Positions 18,823-26,859 of a stretch of DNA of 58,696 bases are shown piece by piece. The number at the start of each line of letters is the position of its first letter. The first letter of the stretch is position 1. Below the pieces are notes generated by a model. It worked only from the letters and a program-made list of their open reading frames with translations, was not told the origin of the DNA and did no database searches. A program made the position numbers and the translations under genes. The DNA comes from RUG14223 sp051881075 (GTDB lineage Bacteria; Bacillota; Clostridia; Oscillospirales; Acutalibacteraceae), in the NCBI GenBank assembly GCA_051881075.1, contig JBJEPE010000049.1:1-58696 (forward strand). The letters are read 5' to 3'.

Positions 18823-19074
18823 ATGATAGAATTTAGATATGATACGCAATTACTTATAGAGGGCAATGACCTTGACGAGGACGCAATAAACGACTATTTT
18901 GTAGATAACTTCAAGGGCGATTGTCTTATTGCTGTAGGTGACGACACACTCATTAAGATACACTATCATACCAATGAGCCGTGGAAGGTACTTGAGTACT
19001 GTGCATCTCTGGGTGAAATTCACGATATAGTAATTGAAGATATGGACAGACAGGCAAGAGGGCTTAAGGGCTGA
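18823..19074 (+). CDS. Small stand-alone protein like the FakA/YloV C-terminal segment
   Basis: The 83-residue protein reads RYDTQLLIEGNDLDED ... GDCLIAVGDDTLIKIHYHTN ... VLEYCASLGEIHDIVIEDM. This matches part of the C-terminal region of FakA/YloV (fatty-acid kinase, DAK/DegV-related) proteins. It lacks the kinase domain, so it cannot be a kinase by itself. It has its own AGGAGG ribosome site and sits 20 bp after the Mrp gene. It could be a lipid- or partner-binding regulator, or a stabilised fragment. Function inferred only from similarity. Confidence 0.7.
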   Translation: MIEFRYDTQLLIEGNDLDEDAINDYFVDNFKGDCLIAVGDDTLIKIHYHTNEPWKVLEYCASLGEIHDIVIEDMDRQARGLKG

Positions 19075-19207
19075 TGGTGAAAGTAAAGACTTGTATGACA
19101 AAATATCAAAGTATTATTTAGAGGTAGACGAAGCAAATGAAAAGCATTCCTTTGAGAATATATACCTAGCAAAAGATTTAATAACTAAAATTAGTGAAAT
19201 GGAATAA
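19070..19207 (+). pseudogene. Possible remnant of a C-terminal coding segment
   Basis: After the 18823 gene stops, the frame one base over stays open for about 45 codons to a TAA at 19205. It reads like ordinary soluble protein (DLYDKISKYYLEVDEANEKH, then SFENIYLAKDLI). There is no ATG, GTG or ribosome site suited to starting it. It may be the tail of a decayed gene or chance. Low confidence. Confidence 0.25.
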
Positions 19208-19256
19208 GGTAAATTTAATGTAAAGCTGATTTCCTTTCAAAATTAATATATAATAA

Positions 19257-19309
19257 TCCCCTTAGTATAGCCTTTGAGATTTCGTTTTCAAGAGGCTAAG
19301 CTAAGGGGA
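19257..19309. terminator. Bidirectional terminator between convergent operons
   Basis: TCCCCTTAG (19257-19265) pairs with CTAAGGGGA (19301-19309), enclosing a second helix TAGCCT/AGGCTA and TTGA/TCAA. Both flanks are A/T-rich. It lies between the Mrp unit (plus) and the EFR1 gene (minus). Confidence 0.75.
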
Positions 19310-19357
19310 ATGTTATTGTAAATTGTATATATACATTTATAAATTACTATGCGTAAA

Positions 19358-20113
19358 TCAATCTACATCCTGTGGGCATTTGTAGCGCACTTTGTTTTTT
19401 GTTTTGTTATCGTATTCTATTGTTTTGCTTGGGCATGAGCATATACACGCCATGCAATGAGTACATTTGCCGTTCCAAATGGGTTTTCCTTCTGTAAGCT
19501 TTATGTTACCCATAGGGCAAACACGTTCACACAATCCGCATGATGTACAATTATCTTTTATACGGAAGCTTTTATCTTTTATATAGAACTTATAGAAAAA
19601 CTTATTGATTACGGTAGTTGAAATTTTATCAATTACATTTGGCTTCTTTACATTCAAAGGCTTGCTTTGAGATATACAGGATGTTATATCTGGTAGTGAT
19701 TGTACAGCTTTGGCTATTATTTCCCTTGCCTTTTTATCATCCGGGGCTTTAAACATCGCAATATAATTCTCAGGCATAACTATTCCGGCACAGCCCATAT
19801 GATTAAGTGATGTTTTTTCACACAATTCTTTGGTAAAGCGTTGTGCGTTACCAATACTTGAACCGCAGGTCAGTATAAAATAAATATCCTTGTTACCGTG
19901 TAAGTCTGCCTTCAATAGCCAATCACGTACTATATGGGGTATCTGCCATGCGTATGTAGGTACAACAATTACCCAAGGTTTATCAGATTTAACGGTAGAG
20001 TAATCGTTATCTCTGATTTTTGTAAATAAGTTTATAACTTCATCGTCAATTTGTATACCTATCAGATTAGCAATGTATTCGCTGTTTCCCGTACCGGAAA
20101 AATAAAGTATCAT
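19358..20113 (-). CDS. EFR1-family flavodoxin-ferredoxin fusion
   Basis: The 251-residue protein combines an N-terminal flavodoxin-like FMN domain (phosphate loop SGTGNSEYIA at residues 6-15, and VVPTYAWQIP near 50) with a C-terminal double [4Fe-4S] ferredoxin (CTSCGLCERVCPMGN and CTHCMACICSCPSK). Such EFR1-type proteins are predicted electron carriers in anaerobes. It has AGGAGG upstream and starts 17 bp after the lipoprotein gene, so it ends the nth-lipoprotein-EFR1 unit. Its redox partner cannot be told. Confidence 0.88.
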   Translation of the reverse strand: MILYFSGTGNSEYIANLIGIQIDDEVINLFTKIRDNDYSTVKSDKPWVIVVPTYAWQIPHIVRDWLLKADLHGNKDIYFILTCGSSIGNAQRFTKELCEKTSLNHMGCAGIVMPENYIAMFKAPDDKKAREIIAKAVQSLPDITSCISQSKPLNVKKPNVIDKISTTVINKFFYKFYIKDKSFRIKDNCTSCGLCERVCPMGNIKLTEGKPIWNGKCTHCMACICSCPSKTIEYDNKTKNKVRYKCPQDVD

Positions 20114-20130
20114 ATAAGTTCCTCCATTGT

Positions 20131-20988
20131 TTAGTCTTCTATCATAATACTTTGGTTGTCGTTATTATCATCAATGGTTACGGTTATTCCGCTGCCTGTG
20201 TCTGATGCCGTATTGCTTGCTGTGCCGCTACTTGTATTATCGCTTGATGCAGACTGTGATGATGTATCCCCTGAGCCCTCTTCGTCAACAATTATTTCAA
20301 ATCCTGAAGCATCGCCGCTTATGACATTTCCGTTTTCATCCACAACAAAGGATTGACCGCCGCTTGAATCTTCAACTACCTCATATATTTCGTCAGGCAA
20401 ACATGACAGGGTTATCTGAATAAGGTATTTGCCCTCAAAAATAAATTCAAGCTTATATCTGCTCATTATGTAAATCCATCCGTCATAGGTATCCTCTACT
20501 TTTTCATGTAAGGTTGCAGGACCGTAAGCGGCTTTTACCTCGGCACGGGTATTACCTACGTGCAGGTCTCTGTCTGTATAGTAGTTTGGACTTGCTGTAG
20601 ATACCTCACAAATCGTTAGCATATCCTGGTCGTTACCGTACTTATCATAATTAATATTACTCAGGCTTACGCTTGTGTATTCATAATCGTATATTTTCAA
20701 ATCATATTCCGGGTTATCCTCAGCATCGGTAGCGGTAGACAATATGCCGTTCTCGTCAGAAGTATCTTTAAGGACAACTACGTGTTCATCTGTACTTTGA
20801 AGAGTATCATCAATTATGGCTTCTTCGCTGAAAAAGCCCTCAAGTGTCATGTAGAAATAGTTATTATTATTATGCAGTCTAAAGTCAAATTCCGTCAACG
20901 GTTCAATTTTGGTTTCTTCCTTTGAGCAACCGCAGAATAATGATACCAGCAATGTGCAGGCTACGGCAAGGCAAAAAAATCTTTTCAT
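20131..20988 (-). CDS. Putative lipoprotein of unknown function
   Basis: The 285-residue product has a short hydrophobic signal ending in LFCGCSK; Cys21 is the probable lipidated residue, though the lipobox (L-F-C-G-C) is not ideal. The mature region contains HVGNTRAEVKAAYGPAT, a turn-and-helix motif seen in several small secreted or lipoprotein families, and ends in a Ser/Thr/Asp/Gly-rich tail (about residues 235-285). Middle gene between nth and the EFR1 gene, with AAAGGA upstream. I do not recognise the family. Confidence 0.75.
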   Translation of the reverse strand: MKRFFCLAVACTLLVSLFCGCSKEETKIEPLTEFDFRLHNNNNYFYMTLEGFFSEEAIIDDTLQSTDEHVVVLKDTSDENGILSTATDAEDNPEYDLKIYDYEYTSVSLSNINYDKYGNDQDMLTICEVSTASPNYYTDRDLHVGNTRAEVKAAYGPATLHEKVEDTYDGWIYIMSRYKLEFIFEGKYLIQITLSCLPDEIYEVVEDSSGGQSFVVDENGNVISGDASGFEIIVDEEGSGDTSSQSASSDNTSSGTASNTASDTGSGITVTIDDNNDNQSIMIED

Positions 20989-21029
20989 CGTTTAATCGTC
21001 CTTTCTAAGCATATATTTATAAAGACTGA

Positions 21030-21683
21030 CTATTTCGCAGTCTGCTGACTGTTGAAATAGTCACAATATTGTGATAAACTACATTTATCACAATGCGGTT
21101 TACGTGCATCACATACAGCTCTTCCGTGCAGAACCATTCTATGACAGAAATCGTTAGATTCAGCGGGCGGCAGTATATCTCGCAATATTTTTTCAATTTT
21201 GGTTGCGTCTTTAATATTATGGAATCCTAACCGTGATGTTATCCTTATGCAGTGGGTATCTACAACTACGGCAGGCTTTTTATATATATCACCGATAACC
21301 AGATTTGCTGTCTTTCTGCCTATACCGGCAAGTGACGTAAGCTCCTCTATGGTATCGGGTACTTGCGAATTAAAATTATCACGCAGCTGCTGTGCCATTG
21401 TGACTATGTCACGTGCTTTTGTTTTGTACAGACCGCATGACTTAATATATTCCTCAACTTCGGCAACATCTGCATTTGCAAAATCCTCAACGGTTTTAAA
21501 TCTCTCAAATAAAGCGGGTGTTACCATATTTACACGTAAGTCTGTGCATTGTGCCGCAAGGCGTGTGGCTATTAATAACTGTAGAGGGTCGGTATATTGC
21601 AGTGAGCATACCGCATCCGGATAATCCTTTTTTAACAATTCAATTATTACTTCGGCCTTTTCTTTATTATCCAAGCGAAACAC
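21030..21683 (-). CDS. nth: Endonuclease III (DNA glycosylase/AP lyase)
   Basis: The 217-residue base-excision repair enzyme removes oxidised pyrimidines. The helix-hairpin-helix LAGIGRKTA contains catalytic Lys124; Asp142 lies in VVVDTHC. The [4Fe-4S] loop is C191-x6-C198-x2-C201-x5-C207. All key residues are present. The start is uncertain: GTG at 21683 leaves only 2 bases after GAAAGGA, whereas TTG at 21674 gives an 11-base spacing and removes three residues. It is divergent from the HAD gene with only 33 bp between starts, so the promoters must overlap the neighbouring coding sequence. Confidence 0.95.
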   Translation of the reverse strand: MFRLDNKEKAEVIIELLKKDYPDAVCSLQYTDPLQLLIATRLAAQCTDLRVNMVTPALFERFKTVEDFANADVAEVEEYIKSCGLYKTKARDIVTMAQQLRDNFNSQVPDTIEELTSLAGIGRKTANLVIGDIYKKPAVVVDTHCIRITSRLGFHNIKDATKIEKILRDILPPAESNDFCHRMVLHGRAVCDARKPHCDKCSLSQYCDYFNSQQTAK

Positions 21684-21716
21684 CGTCCTTTCAAAAAATA
21701 AATGAGGTGAAAATTA

Positions 21717-22421
21717 ATGTATAAAAATATAATCTTTGACCTTTACGGTACACTGGTAGATATATCTACTACAGAAGAAATATATACTCTATGGCGCAAT
21801 CTTGCACGTTTTTACGGCTATAACGGTGCGCTATATAAGGCAAATGAAATTAAGAAGAGATACATCGCTGAGGTAAACAAGCTTTTAAGTGAATGCAAAT
21901 ACGATTACCCAGATATTGATGTTTTAACGGTATTCAATGAACTTTATCTTTTTAAGGGCATAAGTGTAAATACTCAATGCTTAGAGCATACCGCTGAGTT
22001 TTTCCGCATACTGTCTACAAGGTATATCAGGCTTTATGACGGAGCTGTACAGCTTATTGATGAGTTGCATAAGCGAGGCAGGGGAGTCTATCTGCTTACA
22101 AATGCGCAAAGGTCATTTACTGTCCCTGAATTAAGAAGTCTGGGCATACTTGACAGCTTTGACGGTATTGTAATATCATCCGATGAGGGCTGTGCAAAGC
22201 CGGACAGACATTTTTTTAATATATTGCTCGACAGATACTCTCTGAGTGCAGAGGACTGCTTGATGGTAGGCAATGATGTAAATACCGATATAAAGGGAGC
22301 ATTATCCTGCGGAATGGACTGTGTTTATGTACACTCAAATCTATCACCAAAGGTAGATGAGATAAATGCTACCTATTGTATAAAAGACGGTAATATAAAA
22401 GATGTACTCAAATATATCTGA
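21717..22421 (+). CDS. HAD-superfamily hydrolase
   Basis: The 234-residue protein has nucleophile Asp8 in FDLYGTLVD, a helical cap, motif II LLTNAQ, motif III Lys in GCAKPD, and motif IV GNDVNTDIKGA. Tyr replaces the second Asp of the phosphatase DxD signature. The D-x-Y-G-T form is typical of haloacid-dehalogenase-type members, so phosphatase activity should not be assumed. The ribosome site GAGGTGA lies 7 bases upstream. Its TGA stop abuts the stop codon of the convergent gene at 22422, with no terminator between. Confidence 0.88.
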   Translation: MYKNIIFDLYGTLVDISTTEEIYTLWRNLARFYGYNGALYKANEIKKRYIAEVNKLLSECKYDYPDIDVLTVFNELYLFKGISVNTQCLEHTAEFFRILSTRYIRLYDGAVQLIDELHKRGRGVYLLTNAQRSFTVPELRSLGILDSFDGIVISSDEGCAKPDRHFFNILLDRYSLSAEDCLMVGNDVNTDIKGALSCGMDCVYVHSNLSPKVDEINATYCIKDGNIKDVLKYI

Positions 22422-23099
22422 TTAGTTACGGTTTGTCAGGATCGTGTACGCCTCGGTGACAAACGGTTCAAGCGTTGAGCTTGTAATTTGACTTAAACTG
22501 CACATGTCCGATATATCTTCATCTGAAAAATAAAGATTATCCGATAAAAAGCTTTTAAAGTAATAAGAAAAATATCTGAGTGCGTCTTCGTTGCCAAGCT
22601 CGTTATAATCTGTAAGGTATGTATTGCAGGTATTGATACCGGTTATACAGCGAGATACTATAGATTGTATCAAAAGGCGCGTATTTTCGATATCATAATT
22701 ATCGTCAGCTAATTCTTTGTTAAGACTGTTATAGCTCTCTGTTATATCGTGTGTTAATGAGCATATCTCGTAGATTTGGACGTATTTTTCGTACCCTGTG
22801 TACGGTATGGAATTATTTATAACATAGGAGTAAATATTTTCGTAATCCTTTGCTCTGAAGTATTCCTCCATAGCTATGGTATGCTCAGTATAGCTGTTGC
22901 TGTCGTCAAGCTTTTGACTTTTTATTATAATTAGCAATAACGTACTGATAACAATAAGGGCGATGCCGATAATAAGTAATACCAAGGTTGACTTTTTGGC
23001 GGATTTATCAGACTTTTTGCCGGTACTTATTTCCTTACCGCAGGATGTACACTTAGCGCTTCTGTTTTTGATTTTCGCACCGCACGTCTTGCACTTCAT
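22422..23099 (-). CDS. Zinc-ribbon membrane protein
   Basis: The 225-residue protein begins with a zinc ribbon (CKTCGAKIKNRSAKCTSCGK, residues 3-22), then a Lys/Ser linker, one membrane helix (about 38-60) and an extracellular helical domain of about 160 residues that I do not recognise. Zinc-ribbon plus single-helix proteins are common in Firmicutes and mostly uncharacterised. The ribosome site AGGAGG overlaps the 25-bp gap to the upstream lipoprotein gene. Last of three minus-strand envelope genes. Confidence 0.75.
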   Translation of the reverse strand: MKCKTCGAKIKNRSAKCTSCGKEISTGKKSDKSAKKSTLVLLIIGIALIVISTLLLIIIKSQKLDDSNSYTEHTIAMEEYFRAKDYENIYSYVINNSIPYTGYEKYVQIYEICSLTHDITESYNSLNKELADDNYDIENTRLLIQSIVSRCITGINTCNTYLTDYNELGNEDALRYFSYYFKSFLSDNLYFSDEDISDMCSLSQITSSTLEPFVTEAYTILTNRN

Positions 23100-23124
23100 A
23101 GGCTTGTCCTCCTACATAATTTTA

Positions 23125-23910
23125 TTAATGACTTTGAGTAAAGCCTTGTTTCTGCATTTCTACTATAATATCCGATTTTGTAAGCTGTTCATTAATAATG
23201 TCAGCTTCATTTTTTATTACGATTGAATTATCACGTTCTTCAACAGTGCTTGACGGATATTGCTTTAAGTAATTATTAGTCATGTTTTCTTTCATTTCAT
23301 TAAAGGCTTCTTCGCTGTTGAATTTTATCATTATAGATATTCCGGTGCAAAGACTGCCGCTGAATTTATAAGAATGTAGTATATTATAATCGTCAGCGTT
23401 ATAACCCATTGCAAGCTGATATGTATCATCCATGTCGGAGGTTTCACTATAGGTTATTTCTAGTACAAGCTGTGAGTCCCATACATTTTCTTCTGCGTTA
23501 TATTCGCCTGTATTATCGGGAAAATAATAAATTCCAATATCTGCAACGTTATTGGCAAGCTGTTTTGACATAAAATAACAGGTGACGTTGTCTTCCTCGT
23601 AGGTTTGCGTTTCAGCGAATGTAACAGCCCATTGCTGTACTTTTTCGACAACTTCATTTTTAAAGTTCTCGCTTGCGGTACACCACTCAATATGTACTTC
23701 TCCGGTAGATATCTCAAGGGAAGCAACCGTCACATATTCTGATAATTGCGGAAAGTTTTCGGGTAAATTTGAGATAAGTCCCCATAAATAACCGAACTTT
23801 GCCTTTGCTTCACTTGATGTCGGGTCTTTCAGCTCGACTGTTTTCGGCTCGCACGACGCTAAGGTCAGGATAAGGATAACACTGAAAATACAGCATAATA
23901 AACGTTTCAT
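23125..23910 (-). CDS. Putative lipoprotein of unknown function
   Basis: The 261-residue product has a signal peptide ending in the lipobox LASC (Cys20), so it should be lipid-anchored outside the membrane. The mature domain is mixed alpha/beta with repeated acidic and aromatic residues and no motif I can name. AGGAGG sits 6 bases upstream. It lies 28 bp after the 23939 gene and 25 bp before the zinc-ribbon gene, which suggests one transcript. Confidence 0.75.
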   Translation of the reverse strand: MKRLLCCIFSVILILTLASCEPKTVELKDPTSSEAKAKFGYLWGLISNLPENFPQLSEYVTVASLEISTGEVHIEWCTASENFKNEVVEKVQQWAVTFAETQTYEEDNVTCYFMSKQLANNVADIGIYYFPDNTGEYNAEENVWDSQLVLEITYSETSDMDDTYQLAMGYNADDYNILHSYKFSGSLCTGISIMIKFNSEEAFNEMKENMTNNYLKQYPSSTVEERDNSIVIKNEADIINEQLTKSDIIVEMQKQGFTQSH

Positions 23911-23938
23911 AATTTCCTCCTAGTTAGATGATGTATCT

Positions 23939-24571
23939 TTATATCAGCTTTAGAATAACAATATCGCAGATAATTACGCCAACGGTAATGATAGCGGCTA
24001 TCGCGGCAAGCACATATAGCCAAGTGTAGCTACGTGATTTTTTGTTTTTATCTTTTGGTGTTATCATCTGTTCATGGGCTGTGCTTAGTATGCCGTCCTC
24101 CTTTATTTCTATAAGCGGTTCAAGCTCAGGCTTTTTTTCGGGACGGCTATAGTTTACATTAAAGAACGTGCTAATATATTTTATCAGAGAATTACTGAGC
24201 ATAGGCTCTAGGCTTCCAGGTTCGTCAGGGAGTACAAGGATTATTTGCTCTCCGCTCTCTAAGATATATCCGTTATCACCGTTTATATTTGGATTTAGCA
24301 TTTTCTTTATATTCAGATTTGCATTTGATCTGCTGAAAGCATGGGAAAGCACCTGAACTATATTATCGTTTCCGCTTTTAGACAGGCCGCCCACTATTAC
24401 TATAAGGTCATATTTGTTGACTGCATCGGCCAGACACTTACCTAAATCTCTTACGGTGGCGGCGCTTGAAACTGCGGCTACGTTAAATTCAGAGTAGGAT
24501 AGCTTTTTCCTAACAGCTTTTTCACAATATCCTGTTTTTAGTGACATATAGAAAATAATCTGACAATCCAT
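23939..24571 (-). CDS. CinA/MoaB-like domain protein with C-terminal membrane helix
   Basis: In the 210-residue product, LIVIVGGLSKSGNDNIVQVL followed later by IILVLPDEPGSLEPML corresponds to the GGLGPTxDD and LPGxPxEM blocks of MoCF/CinA-type domains, with the active-site acidic pattern altered. A single membrane helix ends the protein (about 183-208), so the domain is cytoplasmic and membrane-tethered. The neighbouring sortase carries a related-looking domain at its own N-terminus. AGGAGA precedes the ATG. The assignment rests on motif reading only. Confidence 0.6.
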   Translation of the reverse strand: MDCQIIFYMSLKTGYCEKAVRKKLSYSEFNVAAVSSAATVRDLGKCLADAVNKYDLIVIVGGLSKSGNDNIVQVLSHAFSRSNANLNIKKMLNPNINGDNGYILESGEQIILVLPDEPGSLEPMLSNSLIKYISTFFNVNYSRPEKKPELEPLIEIKEDGILSTAHEQMITPKDKNKKSRSYTWLYVLAAIAAIITVGVIICDIVILKLI

Positions 24572-24611
24572 GAAAGTTCTCCTAATGCTATAGCTTTATA
24601 TTATAAATCTT

Positions 24612-24642
24612 AGGGTGCGCCGTTAGTTATACGGCGTACCCT
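24612..24642 (-). terminator. Terminator after the sortase gene
   Basis: Twelve-pair stem AGGGTGCGCCGT / ACGGCGTACCCT with one wobble and a 7-base loop, 48 bp past the sortase stop on the minus strand. It separates the nifS-thiI-sortase unit from the 24571-22422 unit. Confidence 0.75.
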
Positions 24643-24689
24643 TGTTATTGTATGTAATTTTTTACGTTTTAAATAAAATTAAGGTTATT

Positions 24690-26819
24690 TTATCCTTCGG
24701 GTATCGGTTGTGTTTCATCCGGATTTTCTGGTTCCTCACTTGATGGCTCAGGTTCCTCACTTGACGGTTCGGGGTCTTCGCTTGACGGTTCCGGATCCTC
24801 ACTGCTTGGCGGCTCCGGTTCGCTTGATGAAACGGGTTCCTCGCTTGACGGTGGCTCAGGATCGGAACTTGGCGGGCTGACAGAAGATGTCGGCTTTGAC
24901 GATGAATTGTTGCCGTCGCTTGGCTGACTGCTTGAAGGAACAGATGATTCGCCTTCGTGTGATGTGTTTGATTGCGAATCGTTATCTGAAGGCGTATCGT
25001 CAATGTCTATCACCGTTGATGATCCGTCGTCTACGGATATTACAGGCCTACTGCTTGAGCTTGATGAGGATGAGCTTGGTTTGCTTGAAGAACTGCTGTC
25101 CTCAGGCTTCGATGAAGAAGAATCGTCCTCGGGGTCAATAAATATATAGTTTTTGCCCTGCTTTTCTACGGTACCTTTTCCATCATACCAGCTTATATTA
25201 CCCTTTGCATATTCTTCCTCAAAGCTTGTCAGAACAGGCCGAGTACCGCTGTTGTATTTATACCAAACCTCAGGGTAAACAGGGTTAGATTCGTAATATG
25301 CACGAGATGTGTCGACGCTTGTTTTTTCACCCTTACGTACACGTCTGGCAACAACTACCGTCCTGAAGTCTGTAAATTCATATGAGCAGGTAGACAGGGT
25401 TAAAAGCTGGTCATCTTCGTTTACATCTACAGGCATATTTATTACGGATCTTTCTCTTACCTGATAAACATAGTTCAAAAAGTCTGAGCTGCTTGAAAAT
25501 TCGCCTCTTAAATAATTGAAAAACTCTCCGTGCTCGCTGAGTGTATTGGTTTTGAATACTGATATTACCTTCCACTCTGCATCACTGTAAATAGTATTAA
25601 ATGTTATAGTAGGTGACTTTGAGTAATAGTCCATATACTGATATTTTGTTATATCGGCAAACATACTTCCGTCATTCATATGATGACCGTGTATGATTAT
25701 GTTCTTTGAATTTACACCCTGTGAGCTGCGTGTATCAAGGAAAAGGCTGCCGTAGCGGTTATCCTCACCCTTAAAATCTCTGTACAGATAATAGTTAGGG
25801 TCGCTTGCGGGCGGTTGAAATACAGGTAGGTCTATCCACTTTGAGAAAGATATTCTTATCCAGCCTACTAGGTTAGGATATTTAGAATAAAGCTCTCTCC
25901 ACTTTGATTTTACGGCGTCATCACCGTAGGGATTGCTGTCGGTAGTATTTGTATCATCATCATCATCCAAAAGCTCAAACTGATGATAAATATTACGAAG
26001 TTCATCTATCTCATTATTATAAATCTCTCTGTCCAGAAATGTTACTCTGATAAGCTTAACTCCGCTGAATATAAATGTAAATACAGCGGCAATAAGAATT
26101 ATTTTACGTACTACTTCGCCGGGTCTGTCGCCCTTCCACGGGAGTATATGCTTGTAGAACGGTATTTTTTTCTTTTTGTTTTTGGCTTTTGTATATTCGG
26201 CATCCTCGGTGGTTTCACTTCCTCTGGTGCTGTCTGCAAGAACAGCAGCAAGCACGTCGGTAGTGTCCTCCTCGTCCTCAAAAAGGTCGTCATCCCACAT
26301 ATTGCTGTATGTATTGTCAAGTGTACGTGCCTTAGATACCGCACAAACCAGCATTTCTTCTGTTGGTGTACCGCACTCGCTCTCTTTAGGCAATGCTATT
26401 ATTATAACGCCCCTGTGCTTTATCATACAGCACTCATAGCCCTCTCCGAATGAACAGAGCGATGCAGGGCCGTGCAGATACGGACAGGGTTCTTGGTCGG
26501 GGTCTATCTGTGTTATATCAGAGTAGAAAAGATCTCTTGCCTCAAGCTCCTGCTTGTTTAGCTCCGAAAGTGTAGCGTACACTACACCCTTATTGTGTCT
26601 GCTGATTGCATTTGCCATAATTATCATTTTAATATTAGCGCTGTCAGACATAGACAGCTTTATAGCCTCAATCAGCTTTTCACCTGACTCTGAAAGCTCA
26701 GTTTTATACATTATACTTACATCGTTTTCTTTAAGTTGTGCAGAGATACTATCTATACTGCCGTTCAGCTTTTCCATTATTTCATTAGATGTTCTGAAAG
26801 AATAAATTTCCGCATTCAC
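24690..26819 (-). CDS. Class B-type sortase with CinA/MoaB-like N-terminus and Ser/Pro/Glu tail
   Basis: A 709-residue membrane transpeptidase predicted to attach surface proteins to the wall. GTG at 26819 is chosen because GGGAGGTTA lies 9 bases upstream; the earlier ATG (26843) would put that ribosome site inside the gene. About residues 1-160 form a cytoplasmic domain with a degenerate MoCF/CinA look (KMIIMANAISRHNKG ... VIIIALPKESE). An acidic linker and a membrane helix (about 239-259) follow. The sortase domain (about 300-500) has His379 in HGHHM, Cys478 in LTLSTCSYE and Arg486 in DFRTVVV. The last 140 residues are Ser/Pro/Glu/Asp repeats. Candidate substrates in the window are the 8433 and 30471 proteins. 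Confidence 0.88.
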   Translation of the reverse strand: MNAEIYSFRTSNEIMEKLNGSIDSISAQLKENDVSIMYKTELSESGEKLIEAIKLSMSDSANIKMIIMANAISRHNKGVVYATLSELNKQELEARDLFYSDITQIDPDQEPCPYLHGPASLCSFGEGYECCMIKHRGVIIIALPKESECGTPTEEMLVCAVSKARTLDNTYSNMWDDDLFEDEEDTTDVLAAVLADSTRGSETTEDAEYTKAKNKKKKIPFYKHILPWKGDRPGEVVRKIILIAAVFTFIFSGVKLIRVTFLDREIYNNEIDELRNIYHQFELLDDDDDTNTTDSNPYGDDAVKSKWRELYSKYPNLVGWIRISFSKWIDLPVFQPPASDPNYYLYRDFKGEDNRYGSLFLDTRSSQGVNSKNIIIHGHHMNDGSMFADITKYQYMDYYSKSPTITFNTIYSDAEWKVISVFKTNTLSEHGEFFNYLRGEFSSSSDFLNYVYQVRERSVINMPVDVNEDDQLLTLSTCSYEFTDFRTVVVARRVRKGEKTSVDTSRAYYESNPVYPEVWYKYNSGTRPVLTSFEEEYAKGNISWYDGKGTVEKQGKNYIFIDPEDDSSSSKPEDSSSSSKPSSSSSSSSSRPVISVDDGSSTVIDIDDTPSDNDSQSNTSHEGESSVPSSSQPSDGNNSSSKPTSSVSPPSSDPEPPSSEEPVSSSEPEPPSSEDPEPSSEDPEPSSEEPEPSSEEPENPDETQPIPEG
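24730..24816 (-). repeat. 21-bp tandem repeats encoding PEPSSE(E/D)
   Basis: Units begin at 24730, 24751 and 24772 (21 bp each) with a 24-bp variant from 24793. They encode the acidic Pro/Ser tail of the sortase and are a likely site of length variation. Confidence 0.8.
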
Positions 26820-26859
26820 AAAAAATAACCTCCCAAATATCATTTATCTAAGGCAAGGC

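Noticed and set aside
24735..25150. Plus-strand frames opposite the sortase tail
   Set aside because: They are shadows of the Ser/Pro/Glu repeat coding on the minus strand, with no ribosome sites.
26820..26843. Upstream ATG start for the sortase gene
   Set aside because: Using it would bury the strong GGGAGG ribosome site inside the gene. GTG at 26819 fits that site.
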